The translations under genes were made by a program, and so were the position numbers. A model generated the notes under the pieces. The model searched no databases and was not told where the DNA came from. It was given only the letters and a program-made list of their open reading frames with translations. A DNA stretch of 7,637 nt, taken from positions 1 to 7,637 of the forward strand of contig CAZOIK010000438.1 in assembly GCA_964579765.1 (NCBI GenBank). Reading direction: 5' to 3'. This document shows, piece after piece, positions 1-6,395 of the stretch; the stretch's first letter is position 1; each line of letters starts with the position of its first letter. The DNA is from DATNBT01 sp964579765 (GTDB lineage: Bacteria > Acidobacteriota > Vicinamibacteria > Vicinamibacterales > CAVVIG01).

Positions 1-18
1 CCCTTTCCGGGCCGCCGA

Positions 19-54
19 GGCGGGGCTGAAAGTCCCGCCCTACGGATGAATGCG
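19..54. repeat. Hairpin repeat, copy 1 (stem-TGAA-stem-CTAC type)
   Basis: An 8-bp stem (19-26 with 32-39, one G-T wobble) closes a TGAAA loop. It is followed by CTACGGATGAATGCG. The same layout recurs at 5233-5267, where the tail reads CTACAGGTGAATGCG, so this is a dispersed intergenic element and not a one-off structure. Its tail contains an ATG at 46 that is in frame with the downstream dehydrogenase and could be mistaken for the start. No T-tract follows, so I do not call it an intrinsic terminator. Confidence 0.7.
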
Positions 55-55
55 C

Positions 56-59
56 AGGA
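56..59 (+). promoter_or_regulatory. Shine-Dalgarno AGGA deciding the algD start at 67
   Basis: AGGA lies 7 nt before the ATG at 67. The alternative ATG at 46 sits inside the hairpin-repeat tail and has no comparable site before it. Together with the residue-number match described for the gene, this favours 67 as the true start. Confidence 0.6.
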
Positions 60-66
60 CCCTACG

Positions 67-1383
67 ATGAAGATGTCGATTTTTGGCCTCGGATACATCG
101 GCAGCGTGACCGGCGCGGCGTTCGCGGCCGACGGCCACGAAGTGATCGGCGTTGACGCGAACCCGGACAAGGTGGCGCTCGTCAACGCCGGGCGCAGCCC
201 CGTCGTCGAGCCCGGACTCGACGAACTGCTCGGCAGGACCGTCGCGGCGGGCTCGTTCCGCGCGACGACCGACGCGGCCGAGGCCGTGCGCGCCTCCGAG
301 CTCTCGCTGATTTGCGTCGGCACGCCGAGCCAGCGCAACGGCAGCCTGAATCTCGAGTACCTGGAGCGCGTCACCGAGCAGATCGGCCGGGCGATCGCCG
401 ACGTCGATCACTACCACGTCGTCGTCGTGCGGAGCACGGTGCTGCCGGGGACGACGCATCGCATGGTCATTCCGTCGCTCGAGCGGCATTCCGGAAAAGC
501 GTACGGCGAGGGATTCGGCGTCGCGGTGAACCCGGAGTTCCTGCGCGAAGGGACGGCGCTCAAGGACTTCCGGAAGCCGCCGCTGACGCTCGTCGGACAC
601 AACCACGCGGCGGACGCGTCGCCGGCGGTGCGGCTCTACGCGACGACCGACGCGCCGTTCATCGACACGAGCATTCGCGTCGCCGAGATGGTGAAGTACA
701 CGTGCAACGTGTGGCACGCGCTGAAGGTGTGCTTCGCGAACGAAATCGGCACGTTGTGCAAGCGGCTCGATGTGGACAGCCACGAGCTGATGGACATCTT
801 CTGCGCCGACACGACGCTGAACCTGTCGCCGTACTACCTGAAGCCCGGGTTCGCGTTCGGCGGATCGTGCCTGCCGAAGGACGTCCGCGCGATGCAGTAC
901 CGCGCCAAGGAGCTCGACGTCGAGATGCCGGTGCTTTCGGCGATCCTGCCGAGCAACCGCCTGCAGGTCGAGCGTGCGTTCGACGCGATCCTCGAGACCG
1001 GACGCAAGCGCGTCGGCCTGCTCGGGTTCAGCTTCAAGGCCGGCACCGACGACCTGCGCGAGAGCCCGATGGTCGCGCTGGCCGAGATGCTCATCGGCAA
1101 GGGACTCCGCCTGAAGATCTACGACCGGAACGTCTCGATCGCGCGGCTGGTCGGCGCGAACAAACAGTACATCGAGCAGCAGATCGCGCACCTGTCGTCG
1201 CTCATGGTGCCGACGATCGACGATCTGCTCGAGCAGAGTGAAGTCGTCGTCGTCGGCAACCAGTCGCCCGAGTTCGTGGACGCGCTCTCGCGCGTGCGGC
1301 CCGATCAGACGGTGATCGATCTCGTGCGGCTGCCGATTGCCGAAGCCGAGCGTCCGTCCGGCTATCGCGGCTTGTGCTGGTGA
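67..1383 (+). CDS. algD: GDP-mannose 6-dehydrogenase
   Basis: The protein (438 aa from the start at 67) belongs to the UDP-glucose/GDP-mannose dehydrogenase family. It should oxidise GDP-mannose to GDP-mannuronate with two NAD+ in the cytoplasm, the committed step to alginate-type polymers. Visible are the Rossmann motif GLGYIG (7-12) with acidic D30 after strand 2, ICVGTPS (82-88), NPEFLRE (155-161), KYTCNVWH (210-217), the catalytic cysteine in GGSCLPKDVR (C268) and FKAGTDDLRESP (323-334). It ends GLCW. From my memory of Pseudomonas AlgD (436 aa, K210, N214, H217, C268, ending GICW), the numbering agrees residue for residue only if translation starts at 67, not at the in-frame ATG at 46. 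The close match makes GDP-mannose a better substrate call than UDP-glucose. The next gene downstream encodes a secreted beta-helix protein, but the 168-nt gap means co-transcription is unproven. Confidence 0.93.
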   Translation: MKMSIFGLGYIGSVTGAAFAADGHEVIGVDANPDKVALVNAGRSPVVEPGLDELLGRTVAAGSFRATTDAAEAVRASELSLICVGTPSQRNGSLNLEYLERVTEQIGRAIADVDHYHVVVVRSTVLPGTTHRMVIPSLERHSGKAYGEGFGVAVNPEFLREGTALKDFRKPPLTLVGHNHAADASPAVRLYATTDAPFIDTSIRVAEMVKYTCNVWHALKVCFANEIGTLCKRLDVDSHELMDIFCADTTLNLSPYYLKPGFAFGGSCLPKDVRAMQYRAKELDVEMPVLSAILPSNRLQVERAFDAILETGRKRVGLLGFSFKAGTDDLRESPMVALAEMLIGKGLRLKIYDRNVSIARLVGANKQYIEQQIAHLSSLMVPTIDDLLEQSEVVVVGNQSPEFVDALSRVRPDQTVIDLVRLPIAEAERPSGYRGLCW

Positions 1384-1424
1384 GGCAGGTCTGCAAACGG
1401 CCGAGCTGAAGCTCTGCCGTACGT
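1384..1424. repeat. Hairpin repeat, copy 2 (degenerate)
   Basis: This begins directly after the algD stop codon. The right half has GAGC-TGAA-GCTC followed by TGCCGTACG, the same stem-TGAA-stem-(C)TAC pattern as the copies at 19-54 and 5233-5267. The left half, GGCAGGTCTGCAAACG (1384-1399), recurs with 13 of 16 bases matching at 1489-1504. The two arms GGCAG (1384-1388) and CTGCC (1414-1418) are complementary. I read it as a diverged copy of the same element. Confidence 0.5.
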
Positions 1425-1497
1425 CCACGCGCGATCTCATCCATACAAACTGATCGCTTCGACGTCAGCGATCAGGTATGTTCACTACGGCAGATCT
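1410..1497. promoter_or_regulatory. Nested inverted repeats in the algD to beta-helix gap
   Basis: The outer arms are AGCTCTGCCGTA (1410-1421) and TACGGCAGATCT (1486-1497), pairing at 11 of 12 positions. Inside them lies a perfect 9-bp inverted repeat, CTGATCGCT (1450-1458) and AGCGATCAG (1467-1475), with an 8-nt loop. That stem is extended by CATAC (1442-1446) and GTATG (1476-1480) after a 3-nt bulge. The structure lies 55-140 nt before the beta-helix start. It could be a leader RNA structure or a protein-binding operator. No T-tract follows, so a terminator is less likely. I recognise no known riboswitch. Confidence 0.5.
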
Positions 1498-1551
1498 GTA
1501 AGCGCAGCCGTGGCCGCGCGAGCTCCCCCGATCTGATCCACGACAATTCAA

Positions 1552-3159
1552 ATGAAGAGACTTCGCACCGCTCTCAGTGTGTGCGTGGGGGCCTGCCTCT
1601 ACGCGTCTGCGTCAACCGCCGCCACGATTTCCGTCCCGGCCGGAGGCAATCTGCAGGGGGCCATCATGAACGCGCAGCCGGGCGACACGATCGCGCTCGC
1701 GCGCGGCGCCGTCTTCACCGGCAACTTCACGCTGCCGAACAAAGGCGGCGCGTCGATGATCACGATTCGCACCGACGGCGACGCGGGCTTTCCCGCGAGC
1801 GGACAGCGGATCGACCCGAACAACGCCGCGCAGCTCGCGAAGCTGCAGTCGCCCAACGGATCGCCCGTCGTGCAGACGGCGCCGGGGGCGCATCACTGGA
1901 CGCTGATGCTCGTCGAGATCGTCGGCAACGGCGGCGGCGACCTCGTCACGCTCGGCGACGGCGGCCCCGGACAGTCGCAGCTCTCGCAGGTACCGCACGA
2001 CCTCGTCGTCGATCGCGTCTACATCCACGGCGACGCGACGAAGGGCCAGAAGCGCGGCATCGCGCTCAACAGCGCGTCCACGACGATCACCGGGTCGTAC
2101 ATCTCGGACATCAAAGTCGTCGAGCAGGACTCGCAGGCGATCTGCGGCTGGAACGGCCCGGGGCCGTACGCGATCACGAACAACTATCTCGAGGCCGCCG
2201 CCGAGAACATCCTGTTCGGCGGGTCCGATCCGTCGATCCCGAACCTGGTGCCGGCCGACATCACGATCTCCGGAAACCTCGTGGTCAAGCAGACCGCGTG
2301 GCGCACTCAGAGCTGGTCGGTGAAGAACCTGATCGAATTCAAGAACGCGCGCCGGGTCGAGGTGTCCCAGAACACGTTCGCGTACAACTGGCAGGGCGGC
2401 CAGTCCGGCTACGCCGTGCTCTTCACGGTCCGCAACCAGGACGGCCACTGCCCGTGGTGTCAGGTGGATCACGTCACCTTCGAGCAGAACCTCGTCCAGC
2501 ACGTGGCCATGGGCGTGAGCATCCTCGGCTACGACTACAACTACCCGAGCCTGCAGACGAACGCGATCGTGATCCGCAACAACGTCTTCTCCGACGTGGA
2601 CAGCCAGCACTGGGGCGGCAACGGCTACTTCCTGCTGATGCAGGCCGGCGCCCGCGACATCACGGTCGATCACAACACGATCATCTCGGACCACGGCTCC
2701 GGCGTGCTGCAGCTCGACGGCCCGCCCATCCTGCAGTTCACGTTCACGAACAACCTCGCGAAGGCGAACACCTACGGCATCATCGGCACGTCGCACGGGC
2801 CGGGCAACGACTCGGTCACCGCATTCCTGCCTGCCTCAACGATCACGCAGAACGTCTTCGCCGGGGGCAACGCGAGCCAGTATCCGGGCGGCAACGCCTT
2901 CCCGACGACGCCGCAGTTCGAAGCGCAGTTCGTGTCGTACACGGGCGGCGACTACCGGCTGGTGGCGGGCAGCCCGTGGCACGGCGCGGGTCTCGACGGC
3001 GCGGATCTCGGCGCCTCGTTCGGCCCGCCGGCGACGACCGCCGCGAACACCGCCGCCGCGCCCCCGCCGTCCCCGTCGGGCGCGCCGGTCGCGGACGGAT
3101 CGCATCGGCACACGCCCGACAACCCGTCGGATGTCGCCGGCAATGCGGTACCGAAATGA
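1552..3159 (+). CDS. Secreted right-handed beta-helix (pectate-lyase-fold) protein
   Basis: The 535-aa product starts with a Sec signal peptide: KRLR basic end, hydrophobic core to about residue 18, probable cleavage near A23/A24 in ASTAAT. The mature start has the ISVPAGGNLQGAIMNAQPGDTI pattern split over the first coil, typical of parallel beta-helix proteins. After this, many imperfect coils of about 20-30 residues carry the N-x-hydrophobic ladder (ITNNYLE, ISGNLVV, VSQNTFA, IRNNVFS, VDHNTII, FTNNLAK, ITQNVFA). The last 45 residues are a Pro/Ala/Thr/Ser-rich tail, probably disordered. The fold class includes polysaccharide lyases, hydrolases and mannuronan C5-epimerases. With algD just upstream, a polymer-modifying role is plausible. 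I see no DPHD/DPHE epimerase motif: the PHD present (VPHDLVVDRVYIHG) has valine before proline and looks structural. The ATG at 1552 has no clear Shine-Dalgarno, but the signal peptide supports it. Enzyme activity is unassigned. Confidence 0.8.
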   Translation: MKRLRTALSVCVGACLYASASTAATISVPAGGNLQGAIMNAQPGDTIALARGAVFTGNFTLPNKGGASMITIRTDGDAGFPASGQRIDPNNAAQLAKLQSPNGSPVVQTAPGAHHWTLMLVEIVGNGGGDLVTLGDGGPGQSQLSQVPHDLVVDRVYIHGDATKGQKRGIALNSASTTITGSYISDIKVVEQDSQAICGWNGPGPYAITNNYLEAAAENILFGGSDPSIPNLVPADITISGNLVVKQTAWRTQSWSVKNLIEFKNARRVEVSQNTFAYNWQGGQSGYAVLFTVRNQDGHCPWCQVDHVTFEQNLVQHVAMGVSILGYDYNYPSLQTNAIVIRNNVFSDVDSQHWGGNGYFLLMQAGARDITVDHNTIISDHGSGVLQLDGPPILQFTFTNNLAKANTYGIIGTSHGPGNDSVTAFLPASTITQNVFAGGNASQYPGGNAFPTTPQFEAQFVSYTGGDYRLVAGSPWHGAGLDGADLGASFGPPATTAANTAAAPPPSPSGAPVADGSHRHTPDNPSDVAGNAVPK

Positions 3160-3281
3160 AAGTCCGGGTCCTCAGTCCGTCGTCCGCATCCATGGTCGTC
3201 AGGACCAAGGACCGAAGGACCAGGGACGGACCTGGGATCCGGGACGGACCATGCACCAGGAACCAAGCACCAGGGATCAGA
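3160..3281. repeat. Degenerate heptad GGACC/GGTCC tract between convergent genes
   Basis: The whole spacer between the beta-helix gene and glmS is built from short variants of one motif. The left third has TCC or CC recurring every 6-7 nt (GTCC type). From 3202 on, GGACC-type units recur with a period near 7: GGACCAA, GGACCGA, AGGACCA, later ATGCACC, AGGAACC, AAGCACC. The two halves are roughly reverse complements and meet at TGGTC-GTCAG-GACCA (3194-3208), so a long imperfect hairpin is possible. It lies where both genes must terminate, but there is no T-tract. It resembles intergenic short tandem repeats in other bacteria; the family is not identified. Confidence 0.65.
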
Positions 3282-5132
3282 TCATTCGACAGTAACGCTC
3301 TTGGCCAGGTTCCTCGGCTGATCGACATCGCAACCGCGGCGGACGGCGACGTGGTACGCGAGCAGCTGCAGCGGCACGGCCATGAGGATCGGCGTGACGA
3401 GCTCGGGCGCCGCGGGCACGTGGACGACGGCGTCGCGCGCGGGGTCGAGGATCGACGGCAGCTGCGACGCGCCGCCCGCGCTCGTGAGCGCGACGATTGA
3501 CGCGCCGCGCGCCTTCGCCTCCTGGATGTTGCCGATCATCTTCTCGAAGAGACACCCCTGCGGCGCGATCACGACGACCGGCATGCGCTCGTCGATGAGC
3601 GCGATCGGGCCGTGCTTCATCTCGCCCGCCGGATACCCCTCGGCGTGAATGTACGAGATCTCCTTCAGCTTCAGCGCGCCCTCGAGCGCGATCGGATAGT
3701 TGACGCCGCGGCCGAGGAACAGCGCGTCGGTGCGGCAGGCCAGGCCCTGCGCGATCGTCTCGAGCTGCGGCCCGAGCTGCAGCGTCTGCTCGAGGAGCTG
3801 CGGCAGCTGCAGCAGGGCGTTCACGTGCGGCACCGCCGCCTCGGCCGTCAGCGCCCCGCGCGCCCGCGCGAGCTTCAGCGCCAGCATGTAGAGCGCGACG
3901 AGCTGCGACGTGAACGCCTTGGTTGACGCCACGCCGATCTCGGGCCCGGCGTGCGTGTAGATGGTGCCGCCCGCCTCGCGCGTCGCCATGCTGCCGACGA
4001 CGTTGCAGATGGCGACGCTCGGCGTTCCAGATTGCTTCGCCTCGCGCAGCGCGGCCAGCGTGTCGGCCGTTTCCCCCGATTGCGTGATGACGACGGCGAG
4101 CGTGGACGCGCCGGCAATCGGCTTCCGGTAGCGATACTCGGATCCGTAGTCCACGTCCACCGGCACGCGCGCGAGCGTCTCGATCATGAACTTGCCGACC
4201 AGGCCCGCGTGCCACGACGTCCCGCACGCGAGAATCGTCACCTTGTCGATGGCGGCGAGATCGGCGTCGGCCAGGCCGATCTCCTTCAGGCACACCTCGC
4301 CCGATCCGGCCGTCACATGGCCGCCGACGGTCTGCCGCACGGCGTTCGGCTGCTCGGCAATCTCCTTCAGCATGAAATGCGGATAGCCGGCCTTCTCGGT
4401 CGTGATCGGATCCCACAGGACGCGCTGCCTGACCGGCTGAATCTCCGTGCCGTAGAAATCCGTGAACGCGACGCCGCACCGGGTGACGACGGCCATTTCC
4501 TCGTCGCCGAGAAAGACGATGTCGCGCGTGTGGCTCAGGATGGCGGGGGTATCCGAGGCCACGAAGAACTCGTCCTCGCCGAGGCCGACGACGATCGGCG
4601 GGCCGTTGCGCACGGCGACGATCTTGTCGGGGTCGTCGGCCGAGATGATCACGAGCGCGAACAGGCCGCGCATCTTCCCGAGGGCCCGGCGCACGGCGTG
4701 CTCCACGCCGTCGTCCCGCAGCTCGCGCTCGACCAGGTGCGCGACGACCTCGGTGTCGGTCTGCGTGCGGAACACGTGTCCCTGCTGCTGCAGCTCCTGC
4801 TTGAGCGACAGGTAGTTCTCGATGATGCCGTTGTGCACGACGAGGACGCGGCCGGTGCAGTCGCGATGCGGATGCGCGTTCTCGTCCGTCGGACCGCCGT
4901 GCGTCGCCCAGCGCGTGTGCCCGATGCCGTACGCACCTTCGGCGACGGGGCGTTCGTCGAGGACGGCCTCGAGCTGCGACAGCTTGCCGGCGCTGCGCCG
5001 CAGCTCGATCGTGCCGTCCTGGACGACGCCGATGCCCGCCGAGTCGTAGCCGCGGTACTCGAGACGGCGCAGGCCGTCAATCAGCACCGGCACGACCTCT
5101 TTCGATCCGATGTACCCGATGATCCCGCACAT
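3282..5132 (-). CDS. glmS: Glutamine--fructose-6-phosphate aminotransferase (isomerizing)
   Basis: GlmS converts fructose 6-phosphate and glutamine to glucosamine 6-phosphate, the entry to UDP-GlcNAc for peptidoglycan, lipid A and amino-sugar polymers. It is cytoplasmic and normally a dimer. At 616 aa it matches the family (about 610). The start is fixed by MCGIIGYIG, where Cys2 is the glutaminase nucleophile after Met removal; an in-frame ATG 69 nt upstream would bury it. The class II amidotransferase domain (about 2-235) shows RGYDS (27-31), HTRWATHG (72-79) and HNGIIENY (100-107). The first SIS domain has CGTSWHAG (303-310), SGET (352-355) and STKAF (403-407). The second SIS domain (about 460-600) has LGRGVNYPIALEGALKLKE and AEGYPAGEMKHGP in sequence. 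It ends NLAKSVTVE, the typical C-terminus. AGG about 7 nt before the ATG is a weak ribosome site. It is convergent with the beta-helix gene and 120 nt downstream of the acyltransferase operon, so it may be transcribed separately. Confidence 0.97.
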   Translation of the reverse strand: MCGIIGYIGSKEVVPVLIDGLRRLEYRGYDSAGIGVVQDGTIELRRSAGKLSQLEAVLDERPVAEGAYGIGHTRWATHGGPTDENAHPHRDCTGRVLVVHNGIIENYLSLKQELQQQGHVFRTQTDTEVVAHLVERELRDDGVEHAVRRALGKMRGLFALVIISADDPDKIVAVRNGPPIVVGLGEDEFFVASDTPAILSHTRDIVFLGDEEMAVVTRCGVAFTDFYGTEIQPVRQRVLWDPITTEKAGYPHFMLKEIAEQPNAVRQTVGGHVTAGSGEVCLKEIGLADADLAAIDKVTILACGTSWHAGLVGKFMIETLARVPVDVDYGSEYRYRKPIAGASTLAVVITQSGETADTLAALREAKQSGTPSVAICNVVGSMATREAGGTIYTHAGPEIGVASTKAFTSQLVALYMLALKLARARGALTAEAAVPHVNALLQLPQLLEQTLQLGPQLETIAQGLACRTDALFLGRGVNYPIALEGALKLKEISYIHAEGYPAGEMKHGPIALIDERMPVVVIAPQGCLFEKMIGNIQEAKARGASIVALTSAGGASQLPSILDPARDAVVHVPAAPELVTPILMAVPLQLLAYHVAVRRGCDVDQPRNLAKSVTVE

Positions 5133-5232
5133 GCCAGCCTGACAGTGCAAGCCGCCTGCCCGACACCGGACCGTCGAAATGCAGCGGGACACGCGCGACA
5201 TTCACGCGCGCGGAAGACTTTTTCCCTCTTTT
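5133..5232 (-). other. glmS upstream region, no promoter recognised
   Basis: Read on the minus strand, this stretch carries an A-rich block (AAAAGAGGGAAAAAG) next to the hairpin repeat. A GC-rich part follows with ACGCGCG twice, 13 nt apart (plus-strand 5191-5197 and 5204-5210). I find no convincing -35/-10 pair and nothing like the glmS ribozyme core. If glmS has its own promoter it should be here. Confidence 0.3.
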
Positions 5233-5267
5233 GGCAGGCCTGAAGGCCTGCGCTACAGGTGAATGCG
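5233..5267. repeat. Hairpin repeat, copy 4 (best preserved), overlapping a stop codon
   Basis: GCAGGCC (5234-5240) and GGCCTGC (5245-5251) form a perfect 7-bp stem around TGAA, followed by GCTACAGGTGAATGCG. It is the cleanest copy of the element also seen at 19-54. On the minus strand its tail encodes the last four residues (RIHL) and the TAG stop of the acetyltransferase gene. After the stem on the minus strand the sequence is CAAAAGAGGG, not a T-tract, so a classical intrinsic terminator is not supported. Confidence 0.75.
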
Positions 5268-6395
5268 GCCGTCGCCGTCGCCGCGGGTGACGTGCACGCG
5301 ATCGCGGCGGGCTTCGACGGACCGCGACAGCGCCGGCGATGCCGCAAAGAGGTAGTTCGACGGACCGGCCAGAAAGCCCGCGTCGCGGAACGCCGCGGCG
5401 ACGTCGGCGCGCGACTGATTGGTCATCAGCAGGTCCGCGCCGTCATCTTCCAGGGCGTCAGATACTTTCGACACGAGCGCGGGCAGCGCGGCGGGCAGTC
5501 CCCCGACGTCGAGCACGGTCGCGACGCGCAGATCGCCGAAATGCGCGTGACCGGCCATCTGTGTACTCAGACACACCGCCCACGCCACGACGGCGCCGCC
5601 CTCGCGCAGCACGTACATCAGATAGCGCGCATCTTCCGTTGGATAGAGACACTCGAGCGTGCGGCGGTCGCGGACGACGGCAAACGCGACGTCGTCGCGT
5701 GTCCGCGCCCAGAGGTCGTCCGCCCACGCGTCCCAGCGACGCACGCGGTCGAGAACCGTCCGGCGCGCGCGCAGGCGTCCGGGCCAGACGCGCGCCTGCA
5801 CGACGGCCGCCGCGAGCGACGCCGCTCCGCTTCCGGCGGCGACCTTCGCGGCGACCCGCAGCGGCGTTCGCTCGCGCAGCAACCGCAGTTCGCGCAGGAC
5901 GCGGCGCGGCCGCACCATGCGGAACAGCCACGGCACCGGCTGCACGTCCCATGCCGCCGCCGTCAACAGGCGTGGAAGCGGACGATCGGCGCCGCCCATC
6001 CCGACGGCGAACGTCAGCGGCCACGCGCGCTGCACGTGCCGCAGCATCTGCAGGCCGACGATCCCGAAGCGCGTGTCGTGGATGCCTTCGGAGAGCGGCG
6101 CCTGATAGTTCGCCACGGGACGCACCTCGCCGCTCAGCCATCCCGGCTGCGTCATCAGCAGGAACCCGCCGCGCACCTCTCCCTCGTCGTCCACGACGAC
6201 GTACTTCGTCCACGCCACCGGCGCGGGCTCGAGCGCCGCGGGTTCGCCGTTCGGCTGGTCGGGCAGCAGGAAGTCGGTGGGCGCCCCGCCCGCACGCATC
6301 CGATCGTTGAACGCACGGACGGCCGCGACGTGGACCTCGTCGTACGGCGCGATGCTGAAGCGCGTGCGCGGCGACGTCGCGGCGGCCGTGCTCAC
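5253..6395 (-). CDS. GNAT-like acyltransferase, 380 aa
   Basis: I read this as a GNAT-superfamily acyltransferase of the larger type found in polysaccharide clusters. That rests on overall pattern, not on a diagnostic catalytic residue. The N-terminal half has YVVVDDEGEVRGGFLLM (65-81), a typical beta-strand pair with charged turn. It continues with FGIVGLQMLRHVQRAWP and VGMGGADRPLPRLL (131-144), resembling an acyl-CoA-binding loop followed by a helix. A hydrophobic stretch (about 183-200) links to a second GNAT-like half: LMYVLREGGAVVAWAVCL (259-276), HFGDLRVATVLDVGG (285-299) and LLMTNQSRADVAAAFRDAGF (322-341). The C-terminus is RGDGDGRIHL. The start is GTG at 6395, overlapping the deacetylase stop as GTGA, with AGAGGG 5 nt upstream. 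The open frame continues upstream antisense-free into the deacetylase, but that part is a frame shadow. It likely acylates an amino sugar freed by the preceding deacetylase; acyl donor (CoA or ACP) is unknown. Confidence 0.72.
   Translation of the reverse strand: MSTAAATSPRTRFSIAPYDEVHVAAVRAFNDRMRAGGAPTDFLLPDQPNGEPAALEPAPVAWTKYVVVDDEGEVRGGFLLMTQPGWLSGEVRPVANYQAPLSEGIHDTRFGIVGLQMLRHVQRAWPLTFAVGMGGADRPLPRLLTAAAWDVQPVPWLFRMVRPRRVLRELRLLRERTPLRVAAKVAAGSGAASLAAAVVQARVWPGRLRARRTVLDRVRRWDAWADDLWARTRDDVAFAVVRDRRTLECLYPTEDARYLMYVLREGGAVVAWAVCLSTQMAGHAHFGDLRVATVLDVGGLPAALPALVSKVSDALEDDGADLLMTNQSRADVAAAFRDAGFLAGPSNYLFAASPALSRSVEARRDRVHVTRGDGDGRIHL

Noticed and set aside
40..1440. Long open frame on the minus strand opposite algD
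   Set aside because: Its product is Arg/Asp/Val-rich with no recognisable motif, as expected for an antisense shadow of a high-G+C gene. The plus-strand gene is unambiguous.
1458..1482. Promoter with TTCGAC and TATGTT before the beta-helix gene
   Set aside because: The spacing is only 13 nt and both boxes are parts of the inverted repeat.
1990..2040. PHD in the beta-helix protein as an AlgG-type epimerase catalytic motif
   Set aside because: The motif needs aspartate before PHD; here it is valine, and the segment VPHDLVVDRVYIHG looks like a structural coil seen in many beta-helix proteins.
3160..3281. CRISPR array in the GGACC tract
   Set aside because: Units are about 7 nt with no 20-40 nt repeats or spacers, and there are no cas genes.
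1581..3500. Long plus-strand frame across the beta-helix gene, the spacer and the end of glmS
   Set aside because: It is Arg-rich, motif-free, runs over two real genes on different strands and has no credible start.
3951..5243. Long plus-strand frame opposite glmS
   Set aside because: Shadow of glmS with low-complexity Arg/Asp/Ala composition. GlmS motifs are complete on the other strand.
5133..5252. glmS ribozyme/riboswitch upstream of glmS
   Set aside because: The region is too short and shows none of the conserved core. That element is also mostly known from Firmicutes.
5233..5252. Classical intrinsic terminator after the acyltransferase gene
   Set aside because: The stem is good, but on the transcribed minus strand it is followed by CAAAAGAGGG and not by a T-run.
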